Shown here: piece after piece, positions 25,314 to 32,321 of the stretch | How the letters are laid out: every line of letters starts with the position of its first letter | Numbering within the stretch: the first letter of the stretch is position 1 | Assembly: GCA_003244205.1 (NCBI GenBank) | Contig: QHBW01000085.1 | Coordinates: 1 to 37,656, forward strand | Source of the DNA: Solirubrobacterales bacterium | Lineage (GTDB): Bacteria; Actinomycetota; Thermoleophilia; Solirubrobacterales; Solirubrobacteraceae | Direction: 5' to 3' | Length of the DNA stretch: 37,656 bases | The notes under the pieces: model-generated | Told to the model about the DNA's origin: nothing | What the model saw: only the letters and a program-made list of their open reading frames with translations | Database searches by the model: none | Translations under genes and position numbers: made by a program

Positions 25314-25934
25314 GTGACGGCGCCATCCGACGTCCGCTTCTACTTCGACCTCTCCAGCGTCGAGAGCTACTTGATGGCCGAGCGCATGCTCGACGCGCTG
25401 CCGGTCGTGGCCGAATGGCAGCCGGTGGCGCGCGAGCGGCTCCCCGGTCCGAGCACCGAGGCCTTTCGCTGCGCCAGCGAGCAGGAGATCTACGTCGCCG
25501 AGCTCCAGCGCCGCGCGGCGAACGCGAACATCCAGCCGCTGCGCTGGCCGCCGGCGTGGCCCGAGCTCGATTCGACCGAGGCGATGCTCGCGGCCACCTA
25601 CGCGAAGAGCATCGGCCGCGCGGTCGCCTTTGCCCAGGCCGCCTTCCGCCAGATCTTCGCGGGCGGCCGCGACCCCGCTGACCGCGACACGCTCGTGATC
25701 GCCGGCGCCGCCTGCGAGATGCACCCGCGCGCGCTCGTGCAGGCGATCACCCTCAGCGCCACCGCCCGCACGCTCGTCAGCGCCACGCAACGAGCCATCG
25801 CCGTCGGCGTCCACGAGGTCCCGGCCGTCAGCGTCGGTGCAGCCGTCTTCCGCGGCTCCGGCGAGCTCGCCGATGCCGCAGGGGCGATCGAGCACGAGCT
25901 GGCGGCGAGCGCAGCGACACCGCCAAGGAAATGA
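25314..25934 (+). CDS. DsbA-family protein, HCCA-isomerase / kappa-GST-like
   Basis: A 206-residue thioredoxin-fold protein with the large helical insert of the 2-hydroxychromene-2-carboxylate isomerase/kappa GST group. The N-terminus RFYFDLSSVESYLMAERM matches the F-Y-F-D-x-S-S-P-Y-S-Y motif with Ser, not Cys, at the active site, as in glutathione-dependent members. The C-terminal VHEVPAVSVG carries the cis-Pro loop. The substrate is unknown. It starts with GTG 25314, 6 nt after lpd, and its stop overlaps the next gene (ATGA), so it is co-transcribed with the dehydrogenase genes; why is not obvious. Confidence 0.82.
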   Translation: MTAPSDVRFYFDLSSVESYLMAERMLDALPVVAEWQPVARERLPGPSTEAFRCASEQEIYVAELQRRAANANIQPLRWPPAWPELDSTEAMLAATYAKSIGRAVAFAQAAFRQIFAGGRDPADRDTLVIAGAACEMHPRALVQAITLSATARTLVSATQRAIAVGVHEVPAVSVGAAVFRGSGELADAAGAIEHELAASAATPPRK

Positions 25935-26167
25935 CCGCGCGCCGCGCCTATCGCGTGCTGGTGCGCGCGGGCGGCGGCGCCCCGGCGTTCCTCGCGGCAC
26001 GCGATCGCGTCGACCACGTCGAGGTCGTCGACCTCCAGTCCGGTGAAGTGGAGCTGTTCTGGGACCTGCCCGCGCGCGAGTCGCGCCGGCTGGCCCGCCG
26101 GCTGCGCGAGGACCTCGACCTGCTCGAGGCCGAGCAGTTCATCGAGGCGTGGCGAAGGGCGGGCTGA
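25931..26167 (+). CDS. Small hypothetical protein
   Basis: A 78-residue protein that I do not recognise. Composition and spacing suggest a compact alpha/beta fold: RAYRVLVRAGGG strand, a VDHVEVVDLQSGEVELFWDL beta hairpin, then a charged helix ESRRLARRLREDLDLLEAEQFIEAW. The ATGA overlap with the preceding gene and the codon use (G/C at third positions like its neighbours) support a real gene. It lies between lpd and pdhA and may be a small accessory of that operon. Confidence 0.65.
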   Translation: MTARRAYRVLVRAGGGAPAFLAARDRVDHVEVVDLQSGEVELFWDLPARESRRLARRLREDLDLLEAEQFIEAWRRAG

Positions 26168-26186
26168 GCCCGCGCGCCCGCCGCGC

Positions 26187-26192
26187 TACCGT
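26187..26192 (+). promoter_or_regulatory. -10 box TACCGT before pdhA
   Basis: TACCGT ends 8 nt before the ATG at 26201, suggesting a near-leaderless promoter for pdhA-pdhB-pdhC separate from the lpd transcript. Confidence 0.45.
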
Positions 26193-26200
26193 GGAGCGCG

Positions 26201-27331
26201 ATGGCAGAGCACGTCGTCGAGGCCTCGCCCAACATCGAGGGGCCGCGGCCCTTGCCGGCTGCCGACGCCGCGCGCGACTGGCTCGCGGCGATGCTGCTGA
26301 TTCGGCGCTTCGAGGAGCGTGCCGGTGAGCTCTACGCGAAGGCGCTGATCGGCGGCTTCTTGCACCTCGCCGTCGGAGAGGAGGCGGCGATCGTGGGCGC
26401 GGTGCGCGCACTGCGCGACCGCGACTACCTGATCTCGACCTACCGCTCCCATGGACACGCGCTCGCGCGCGGGACCGAGCCCGAGCGCGTGATGGCGGAG
26501 CTGATGGGCCGCGAAGGCGGCGTCTGCCGCGGTCGTGGCGGCTCGATGCACATGTTCGACGGCGAGCGCCGCTTCCTCGGCGGCTACGGCATCGTCGGCG
26601 GCAACCTCCCGCTCGGCGCCGGCGTGGCGCTGGCCTCTGATTATCTGAAGCGCGACGAGGCGACGCTCTGTGTCTTCGGCGACGGCGCCTCCAACCAGGG
26701 GACCTTCGGCGAGACGATGAACCTGGCGGCGCTGTGGCGCCTGCCGGTGGTCTTCCTCGTCACCAACAACCAGTTCGGGATGGGGACCGCGCTCGCGCGT
26801 CACTCCGCCGTCACCGATCTGATGCGCAAGGGCGAGAGCTTCGGCGTCCCGGGTATGCGCTGCGACGGCATGGACGTGGTCGAGACCGAGGCGGTCGTCG
26901 CCGAGGCGCTGGCGATCGCGCGCGAGCAGCGCCAGCCGATGCTCGTGGAGGCCGTCACGTACCGCTTCCGCGGGCACTCGATGGCCGACCCCGAGGAGTA
27001 CCGCACACGCGAGCAGGTCGCCGAGTGGCGCAAGCGCGATCCGATCGACGTCTTCGGCGAGCGCCTGGAGGCCGAGGGGGTGCTCGAGCCCAGCGCACGG
27101 GAGGCACTCGATGCCGACGCCCTCGAGCGCATCGATGCGGCGGCGGCGTTCGCCGAGCAATCTCCGTTCCCGGCGCCCGAGTCGCTCTACGACAACGTCT
27201 ACGTGCTCGGCGACCAGGTGCGTGGGTGGTATTCGGTCGATGAGCGAGCCGCCGGCGTGCACCGCGGCGAGGACGAGCGCGCGCTCGCCGAGCGCAAGCG
27301 TCGTGCTGGCAACGGCGAGGACGGCGGGTGA
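26201..27331 (+). CDS. pdhA: Pyruvate dehydrogenase E1 component, alpha subunit
   Basis: A 376-residue TPP-dependent subunit that decarboxylates a 2-oxoacid and passes the acyl group to lipoyl-E2. The TPP/Mg motif GDGASNQG-x-x-ETMNLAALW starts at about residue 159 and ends in VTNNQFG; other landmarks are RRFEERAGELY, YRSHGHAL, GRGGSMHMFD and TYRFRGHSMADPEEYR, the phosphorylation-loop region. GRGGSMH and RGHSMAD favour pyruvate over branched-chain acids, but the substrate cannot be proved. A C-terminal extension of about 35 charged residues follows the usual end. The beta gene starts 4 nt after the stop. Confidence 0.94.
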   Translation: MAEHVVEASPNIEGPRPLPAADAARDWLAAMLLIRRFEERAGELYAKALIGGFLHLAVGEEAAIVGAVRALRDRDYLISTYRSHGHALARGTEPERVMAELMGREGGVCRGRGGSMHMFDGERRFLGGYGIVGGNLPLGAGVALASDYLKRDEATLCVFGDGASNQGTFGETMNLAALWRLPVVFLVTNNQFGMGTALARHSAVTDLMRKGESFGVPGMRCDGMDVVETEAVVAEALAIAREQRQPMLVEAVTYRFRGHSMADPEEYRTREQVAEWRKRDPIDVFGERLEAEGVLEPSAREALDADALERIDAAAAFAEQSPFPAPESLYDNVYVLGDQVRGWYSVDERAAGVHRGEDERALAERKRRAGNGEDGG

Positions 27332-27335
27332 AGCC

Positions 27336-28322
27336 GTGGCGGTGATGCGCTACCGCGAGGCGCTCAACGAGGCGCTGCGCGAGGAGCTGCGGCGCGACGA
27401 GACGGTGATGTTGATGGGCGAGGACATCGGCGTCTTCAACGGCGCCTTCAAGGTAACCGCCGGCCTGCTCGAGGAGTTCGGCGAGCGGCGCGTGCGCGAC
27501 ACCCCGATATCGGAGAACACGATCGTGGGGATGGGCGTGGGCGCGGCGATGAGCGGGCTGCGCCCGGTGGTCGAGCTGATGACGATCAACTTCTCGCTGC
27601 TGGCGATGGACCAGATCATCAACTCGGCGGCGCACATCCATTACATGTTCGGTGGCCAGGCGCGGGTGCCGCTCGTGATCCGCATGCCACAGGGCGCCGG
27701 GCACCAGCTCGGCCCCACGCACTCGCACTGCCTCGAGGCGATGTACCTGCAGGTGCCGGGGCTGCTCGTCGCCACGCCGTCGACCCCCGCCGACGCCAAG
27801 GGCTTGCTGAAGGCGGCGATCCGCGACGACAACCCGGTCATCTTCATCGAGCACGAGTCGCTCTACGGACAGCGTGGCGAGGTCCCCGAGGACCCCGACC
27901 ACGTTGTCGACTTCGGCAGCGCGGCAATCTGCCGGGAGGGTGACGACGTCACGATTGTCGGGATCTCGCGCATGGCGCTGACCGCCCAGCGCGCAGCGGA
28001 GGCGCTCGCCGCCGAGCACGACATCCAGGCCGAGGTGATCGACCCGAGGACGCTGCGCCCGCTGGACCTCGACATGATCTGCGGCTCGGTGCGCAAGACC
28101 AATCGCTGTGTGATCGTCGAAGAAGGTTGGCCTCACGGCGGCGTCGGCGCCAACCTCGCGGCCCTGATCCAGGAGCAGGCGTTCGACTGGCTCGACGCGC
28201 CCGTCGCCAGGGTCACGGGCGCCGACGTGCCAATGCCCTACTCCAAGCCACTCGAGCAGATCGCCTTCCCGCACGAGCCCCAAGTGGTCACGGCTGTCCT
28301 GTCGACGTTCAGAGACGTGTGA
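27336..28322 (+). CDS. pdhB: Pyruvate dehydrogenase E1 component, beta subunit
   Basis: A 328-residue partner of E1alpha, together forming the alpha2-beta2 E1. Landmarks are YREALNEALREELRRDE, MLMGEDIGVFNGAFKVT, DTPISENTIVGMGVGAAMSG, NSAAHIHYMFGG, PLVIRMPQGAG and the C-terminal transketolase domain with IDPRTLRPLD and EEGWPHGGVGANL. GTG 27336 is chosen because it lies just after the pdhA stop; GTG 27342 or ATG 27345 would also keep the full domain. The frame is open back to 27111, but that part is a shadow of pdhA. The stop overlaps the E2 start. Confidence 0.94.
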   Translation: MAVMRYREALNEALREELRRDETVMLMGEDIGVFNGAFKVTAGLLEEFGERRVRDTPISENTIVGMGVGAAMSGLRPVVELMTINFSLLAMDQIINSAAHIHYMFGGQARVPLVIRMPQGAGHQLGPTHSHCLEAMYLQVPGLLVATPSTPADAKGLLKAAIRDDNPVIFIEHESLYGQRGEVPEDPDHVVDFGSAAICREGDDVTIVGISRMALTAQRAAEALAAEHDIQAEVIDPRTLRPLDLDMICGSVRKTNRCVIVEEGWPHGGVGANLAALIQEQAFDWLDAPVARVTGADVPMPYSKPLEQIAFPHEPQVVTAVLSTFRDV

Positions 28323-29587
28323 CGACCGTGGCCGACGTTGTCATGCCGCGCCTGTCGGACTCGATGGAGGAAGGCACGATCCTGCACTGGCTGAAGGCCG
28401 AGGGGGACCGCGTGAGGCGCGGCGAGGAGATCGTCGAGATCGAGACCGACAAGGCGACGATGACCTACGCCGCCGACGCCGACGGCGTGCTGGCGATCGT
28501 CGCAAGCGAGGGCGACACGCTCCCGATCGGCGCCGTGATCGCCCACCTCGGCGACACCGCGGGCAACGGTGGGGGCGAGGCGCTCGCGAGCACCCGCGCG
28601 GAGGAGGGCGCCGTCACGCTCGCGGTCAGCGCGAGCGCTGCCAAAACGCCGCGGTCGTCTCCAGCGCAGCCGAGCCCCCCGCCGGATAGGGATGGAAGGA
28701 AGCACGCCTCGCCAGTGGCCCGCCGCATGGCTGCTGACCTTGGGGTCGAGCTGGCAGACGTGGAGGGCAGCGGGCCGGGGGGACGCGTGGTCAAGGCCGA
28801 CGTCGAGGCCGCCAGCCAGACGGCGGCGCCAGCCCCGACAGCCCCGACAGCGCCGCCGACTGCCGAGCCGGCCCCCGGCACGGCGAAGGGCGCTGTGCGC
28901 ATCGAGGAGCTGAGCCGCACTCAGCAGACGATCGCACGGCGGATGGCCGAGTCCAGGGCAACCGTGCCCGACTTCTTGGTCAACGTCGAGATCGACATGG
29001 AGGGCGCAGTCGAGCTGCGAAGCAGGTGGCGCGCCGCCGCAGAGCTGCTCGGCGAGGACCGCATCGTGCCCTCGCTCAACGACATGGTCGTGAAGGCATG
29101 CGCGCTCGCGCTGCGGGACTTCCCGCGCGCCAACGGCGCCTATCGCGACGGTCACTTCGAGCTCTACGAGCGCGTCAACGTCGGCGTCGCCGTTGCCGCC
29201 GAGGACGCGCTCGTCGTGCCCGTGATCGTCGACGCCGACGCGCGCTCGCTCGAGCAGATCGCGCGCGAGGCGGCCGAGCTGGCAGAGCGCGTGCGCGCGC
29301 GCACGATCACGCCGCCCGAGCTCGCCGGCGCCACTTTCACCGTCTCCAACCTGGGCATGCTCGGCGTGCACAGCTTCACCGCCGTCATCAACCCGCCCCA
29401 GGCCGCGATCCTCGCGGTCGGAGCAGTCGAGCAACGGGCGGTCGTGCGCGACGGCGAGCTCGTCTCTCGCCACGTCGTGACGATGACGCTGGCCTGTGAT
29501 CACCGCATCCTCTACGGCGCCGATGGTGCGCGCTTCCTTGGGCGCGTGCGCGAGCTGCTCGAGGCGCCGTTGGCGCTGACGCTGTAG
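28319..29587 (+). CDS. pdhC: Dihydrolipoamide acyltransferase (E2) of pyruvate dehydrogenase
   Basis: A 422-residue E2 core subunit. One lipoyl domain (about 4-80) carries K45 in EIETDKATMTY, the lysine lipoylated by LipB/LipA. An Ala/Pro-rich linker, the peripheral subunit-binding domain (HASPVARRMAADLGVELADV, GPGGRVVKADV), a second Pro/Ala linker and the catalytic domain (IARRMAESRATVPDF, INPPQAAILAVGAVEQR, DHRILYGADGARFL) follow. The motif DHR-x2-DG is DHRILYG, as in plastid and cyanobacterial-type E2s. The GTG at 28319 overlaps the pdhB stop; GTG 28328 is an alternative. Confidence 0.94.
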   Translation: MTTVADVVMPRLSDSMEEGTILHWLKAEGDRVRRGEEIVEIETDKATMTYAADADGVLAIVASEGDTLPIGAVIAHLGDTAGNGGGEALASTRAEEGAVTLAVSASAAKTPRSSPAQPSPPPDRDGRKHASPVARRMAADLGVELADVEGSGPGGRVVKADVEAASQTAAPAPTAPTAPPTAEPAPGTAKGAVRIEELSRTQQTIARRMAESRATVPDFLVNVEIDMEGAVELRSRWRAAAELLGEDRIVPSLNDMVVKACALALRDFPRANGAYRDGHFELYERVNVGVAVAAEDALVVPVIVDADARSLEQIAREAAELAERVRARTITPPELAGATFTVSNLGMLGVHSFTAVINPPQAAILAVGAVEQRAVVRDGELVSRHVVTMTLACDHRILYGADGARFLGRVRELLEAPLALTL

Positions 29588-29597
29588 CGCTTGGCAA

Positions 29598-29610
29598 TAC
29601 CGGGTATACT
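29598..29610 (+). promoter_or_regulatory. Inverted repeat plus TATACT box before the antitoxin gene
   Basis: ATACC-G-GGTAT (29598-29608) is a perfect 5-bp inverted repeat around one base. It overlaps the -10 box TATACT (29605-29610), which ends 7 nt before the ATG at 29618. An antitoxin bound here would block its own promoter, the usual toxin-antitoxin autoregulation. Confidence 0.55.
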
Positions 29611-29617
29611 AGGTCGG

Positions 29618-29977
29618 ATGGCGAAAGTGATGGTCTCGCTCCCTGACGAGCTGCTGCGCCTGCTCGACGCCGAGGCCGCGCGTCGCGGCACGACCCGCAG
29701 TGGGCTACTCCGTGATTTCGCCGATCAGTCGTTGCGTCGTCGCGCCGTCGACCGCGCCACGCGGGTCGACAAGATCGCGCGTGCGGCTGGGGCTCACGGC
29801 GGTGACGTTGCCGCGGTGCTCAAGCGTCACCGCCCCGCCGGAGGAACGTCTGGGTCCTCGACGCGAGCGTGCTGTTGGCCTGCGAGGACACCGACGACGA
29901 CAACCACTCCGACGCGCGGCGGCTGCTGGAGGGGCCAGATTCGCTGGCTACGCTCGATCTCGCTTACTACGAGGTGA
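29618..29977 (+). CDS. RHH (CopG/VapB-like) antitoxin; true end unclear
   Basis: The first about 75 residues are a ribbon-helix-helix antitoxin: VMVSLPDELLRLLDAEAARRG is the RHH strand and first helix, followed by TTRSGLLRDFADQSLRRR and a toxin-binding tail ending near AAVLKRHRP. The frame has no stop there and runs on to 29977 through sequence that belongs to the toxin in another frame (the Thr-rich TPTTTTTPTR part), so the last about 45 residues are probably not native. A promoter box and a small inverted repeat precede the ATG. The next gene is the PIN toxin, one base back in frame. A deletion or insertion near 29840, or a programmed -1 shift, could explain the missing stop. Confidence 0.7.
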   Translation: MAKVMVSLPDELLRLLDAEAARRGTTRSGLLRDFADQSLRRRAVDRATRVDKIARAAGAHGGDVAAVLKRHRPAGGTSGSSTRACCWPARTPTTTTTPTRGGCWRGQIRWLRSISLTTR

Positions 29978-30255
29978 CCAACGTGGCGATCGCGGCGTGG
30001 AAGGACCCACACGCGGCGCGGCGTCTCCGCGACCTGGTCTCAGCCGTCGCAGGCGACGGGGGCCTGATCCGAGCCGATCCCGTGTTGCTCGCATCCGCCG
30101 CCGAGATCGCTCACATGCACGACGTGTCGGCCTACGACGCCGCCTATGTCGCCGCGGCGGGCGCTGCCGGTGTGCAACTGGTGAGCTGCGATGTCCGAGA
30201 CCTCGTCTCCAAGGCGCTCGCGCGAACACCGGCCCAGGCGGCGAGCCCAGAATGA
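29869..30255 (+). CDS. PIN-domain toxin (VapC-like), start codon lost or non-canonical
   Basis: A PIN ribonuclease fold: LLEGPDSLATLDLAYYEVTNVA carries the conserved Glu, HDVSAYDAAYVAAA the third acidic residue and LVSCDVRDLVSKA the fourth. The first catalytic Asp is in VWVLDASVLLAC, encoded from 29848, but between the upstream stop at 29803 and GTG 29869 the frame holds no ATG, GTG or TTG. Starting at GTG 29869 would delete that Asp. Either translation starts at a rare codon (GTC 29848, with GGAGGA too close upstream), or the toxin is made by a -1 frameshift from the antitoxin frame, or the gene is broken. All later motifs are intact, which argues against long decay. Confidence 0.7.
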   Translation: MLLACEDTDDDNHSDARRLLEGPDSLATLDLAYYEVTNVAIAAWKDPHAARRLRDLVSAVAGDGGLIRADPVLLASAAEIAHMHDVSAYDAAYVAAAGAAGVQLVSCDVRDLVSKALARTPAQAASPE

Positions 30256-30267
30256 AAAGATGGTGCG

Positions 30268-31128
30268 GTGGCGGACCTGCAGATCGCCGAGTTCACCGAC
30301 CCCGGGTGCCCATTCGCGTGGTCAGCCGAGCCGATGCGCCGCCGTCTGGACTGGCTGTATGGCGAGCAGTTGGACTGGAGGCTGCGCATGGTCGGGCTGT
30401 CGGAGAGCCCGCGCGAGTACGAGGAGAAGGGCTTCACACCTGAGCGCCAGGCCGCTTCGTTTCGCCGCCTGGCCCACGAGCACCACATGCCCATCGACAC
30501 CTCCCCGCGGCCCCGGATGGCCGCTACGGTACCGGCGTGCCGCGCGGTGGTGGCAGTGCGACGCCACCTTCCCGACCGCGAACGCGCCCTACTGCGCGCG
30601 CTGCGAATCCTGCACTTCTCGGGACGGCTGCTCGACGAGCCCGCGACGATCCGGGCTGCCGCAGAGCGCGTCGGCATCGACTCCGAGCAGCTCGAACAGT
30701 GGCTCGCCGAGTCCGAGACCGAGGAGATTCTGCGCCGAGACCTCGAGCTCGCGCGCCATCCCATCCCCCGCGCGCTCGCGCTCTCTCACAAGCTTGCCGA
30801 GACCGACGACGGGCGCCGCTACAGCTGCCCGTCGTATGAGATCGAGCGCGTCTCAGACGGGATCCGATTGGCCGTGCCGGGCTTTCAGCCACTGGCCGCG
30901 TACGAAGTGGCGATCGCCAATCTCTGCCCCGAGGCCGAGCGGCACGCGGAACCCGAGGACGTGGAGGAGGTCCTCGCGTGGGCTGGAGAGCCGTTAGCCA
31001 CCGCCGAGGTGGCGGCGGTGTGTGCGATCGAGCTCGAGGACGCACGTCAGCGCCTCGGCCGCGTGGCCGAGGAGGAGCACGTCGGCTTCGACGGTCTCTG
31101 GCAGCGCGACCACAGGATCGGCGCTTGA
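30268..31128 (+). CDS. DsbA/FrnE-family protein
   Basis: A 286-residue thioredoxin-fold protein of the DSBA-like (FrnE) branch. The N-terminal IAEFTDPGCPFAWSAEP matches the DPVCPWC pattern, but only the first cysteine is kept (CPFA), so a normal dithiol oxidation cycle is not possible. The middle is the helical insert (YEEKGFTPERQAASFRRLAHEHHMPID, RALRILHFSGRLLDEP) and residues about 180-215 close the fold; the last about 80 residues are an added domain rich in Glu. The start is GTG 30268, 12 nt after the PIN gene. Monothiol use, or binding without redox chemistry, is likely. Confidence 0.8.
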   Translation: MADLQIAEFTDPGCPFAWSAEPMRRRLDWLYGEQLDWRLRMVGLSESPREYEEKGFTPERQAASFRRLAHEHHMPIDTSPRPRMAATVPACRAVVAVRRHLPDRERALLRALRILHFSGRLLDEPATIRAAAERVGIDSEQLEQWLAESETEEILRRDLELARHPIPRALALSHKLAETDDGRRYSCPSYEIERVSDGIRLAVPGFQPLAAYEVAIANLCPEAERHAEPEDVEEVLAWAGEPLATAEVAAVCAIELEDARQRLGRVAEEEHVGFDGLWQRDHRIGA

Positions 31129-31130
31129 GC

Positions 31131-31241
31131 TCATGAGAGTCTGAGCGCCCGCAGGAAGGTGGCGGCGAACTGGACCAGCCGCTCGGGGGTGAACTCGTCG
31201 GGGTCTCGGATCGCAGCGGCGGCATCCGCTCGGCAGATCGA
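31131..31241 (-). pseudogene. C-terminal remnant of an unidentified gene
   Basis: Minus-strand frame of 36 codons with no start codon near its beginning, reading ADAAAAIRDPDEFTPERLV and then QFAATFLRALRLS before a stop. The sequence looks like the natural C-terminus of a helical protein (perhaps a regulator) whose upstream part has been lost: an in-frame stop precedes it at 31242. I cannot name the family. Confidence 0.4.
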
Positions 31242-31429
31242 CTAACGAGCGCGTCGGAGGGTGCCTCGATCTCGGAGGTGAGGACGTGGAGGTCATGGGA
31301 CTTGGCGGTGGTGCTCGTTGATCAGCGTGCGGAGCGGTGGTTGTAGAGGTGTTGAGGCGCCGTTGGCGATGACCGATCCCGTTTCGGGTCTAGGAGCGGG
31401 CAAGTTTCCAAGGACAAGCGGAGTTAGCG
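31242..31429. other. Intergenic stretch without recognisable genes
   Basis: This stretch lies between two gene remnants. Its base composition is less GC-rich than the flanks, with several in-frame stops on both strands. No convincing gene, hairpin or promoter is seen. It is probably the scar of past deletions. Confidence 0.5.
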
Positions 31430-31660
31430 TTGGGGGTCGTGAGTTACGTAGAGCGCCTGGTCGCCTCGCCGTTGGTGCCAGACGGTTGCGTTGATCTGAT
31501 CTGGGCGGGCGATCGGCTGGGCATCGCCGGGCCTGACACCCGGCCCCGTGTCGTGACGCTCGCTCCGCGCTCACGGCTTGTCGGGGTGCGGCTGCGGCCG
31601 GGCACGGCCGGCGCGGTCTTGGGGCTTCCAGCGTCGGTCGTTGCCTGTCCGGCTGCGCCT
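31430..31660 (+). pseudogene. Fragment of an AraC-family regulator (N-terminal ligand domain)
   Basis: The plus-strand frame reads SYVERLVASPLVPDGCVDLIW, AGDRLGIAGPDTRP and LVGVRLRPGTAGAVLGLPAS. The PDGCVDLIW, AGPDT and GVRLRPG motifs are characteristic of the N-terminal domain of AraC regulators of the DUF6597 type. The start of that domain and the whole C-terminal HTH are missing, and after about 31650 the frame runs antisense through the neighbouring membrane-protein gene. It is a relic cut at both ends. Confidence 0.65.
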
Positions 31661-32264
31661 AGAACGACGGCCGGAACTCCTCTTCGTTGGATTGCGTGCT
31701 GCTGTCGCGCGTCACGCCGGGGGGTGACTGCGCGGTGGAGACGATCACACACAGCCAGCGCTGGGGGTCGGGGCCGGGCACGCAGCCACGAAACTCGTGC
31801 GTGCCGAGGTTGTGCAGGTCCACCCGGCGGGCGTTGAGCGCGAAGGGGGCCGGCGCGTTGTGCGCGATGTACAGCATCGCCGCGAAGCGTGCATCGGCGC
31901 GCTCGCGCGCGCTCGCGGTCACGTCGACGTGGTGAATCAGCCCCACCGTCAGGAACACCCCAACCCCGACGATCAGCAGCGCGGTGCCAGCGTAGTTGGC
32001 GGCGATCGGCTTCGGCAGATCAGGGCGTCGGCGGCGCAGCAGGCGGCCGCAGGTGGGCGCCAGCACGGCGACGACAAACAGGTTGATGAAGCCGGCCAGC
32101 AGCAGCGCCGAGACCAGCGGTGTGGCGGCCCCGGCCAGCGGAAGGGCGTGGATCATGGCCCCGTCGCCGGCGGTCACCACCAGGAAGGTGGGCCACATCC
32201 AGGCGCCGCGCAGGCGCCATCGGAGGCGGGTCCAGCCGGCGCGATCGAAGCCGGCGCGCTGCAT
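31659..32264 (-). CDS. Three-TM membrane protein of unknown function
   Basis: A 201-residue protein with hydrophobic helices at about 22-37, 48-70 and 91-113, then an exported-looking domain (SARERADARFAAMLYIAHNAPAPFAL, HNLGTHEFRGCVPGPDPQRWLCVIVSTA) containing two cysteines that could form a disulfide. The last about 20 polar residues (RDSSTQSNEEEFRPSF) lie at the boundary with the AraC relic and may be a new tail. The ATG at 32264 has TACTCT 7 nt upstream on the minus strand. It is divergent from lipB. The family is not recognised. Confidence 0.75.
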   Translation of the reverse strand: MQRAGFDRAGWTRLRWRLRGAWMWPTFLVVTAGDGAMIHALPLAGAATPLVSALLLAGFINLFVVAVLAPTCGRLLRRRRPDLPKPIAANYAGTALLIVGVGVFLTVGLIHHVDVTASARERADARFAAMLYIAHNAPAPFALNARRVDLHNLGTHEFRGCVPGPDPQRWLCVIVSTAQSPPGVTRDSSTQSNEEEFRPSF

Positions 32265-32271
32265 GGCGGCG

Positions 32272-32311
32272 AGAGTAGTGGCCCAGGACCCTCAACCGGC
32301 GGAGGTACCCT
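32272..32311. promoter_or_regulatory. Divergent promoter boxes for membrane protein and lipB
   Basis: TACTCT on the minus strand (32272-32277) lies 7 nt before the ATG at 32264. TACCCT on the plus strand (32306-32311) lies 10 nt before the lipB GTG at 32322. Both fit the window's TANNNT start-proximal pattern, and the two units share a 57-bp region. Confidence 0.5.
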
Positions 32312-32321
32312 TGGGGGCGTT

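Noticed and set aside
23853-26000. 715-codon minus-strand frame opposite lpd
   Set aside because: Antisense to lpd and the DsbA-like gene, whose active-site motifs are intact.
27111-27335. Upstream extension of the pdhB frame to 27111
   Set aside because: The extra 75 codons overlap the 3' end of pdhA in another frame and have shadow-like Arg/Ser composition; E1beta proteins start at RYREAL.
29846-29977. C-terminal part of the antitoxin frame as genuine protein
   Set aside because: It overlaps the PIN domain in another frame and reads as low-complexity Thr/Cys/Trp; RHH antitoxins end near the preceding residues.
29700-30443. 247-codon frame over the antitoxin, toxin and DsbA-like genes
   Set aside because: It is in a third frame across three genes with recognisable domains, with an Arg-rich composition and no motif.
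31797-32321. Long N-terminal extension of LipB
   Set aside because: This stretch is antisense to the three-TM membrane protein, and LipB homologues begin near residue 1 of the GTG 32322 start.
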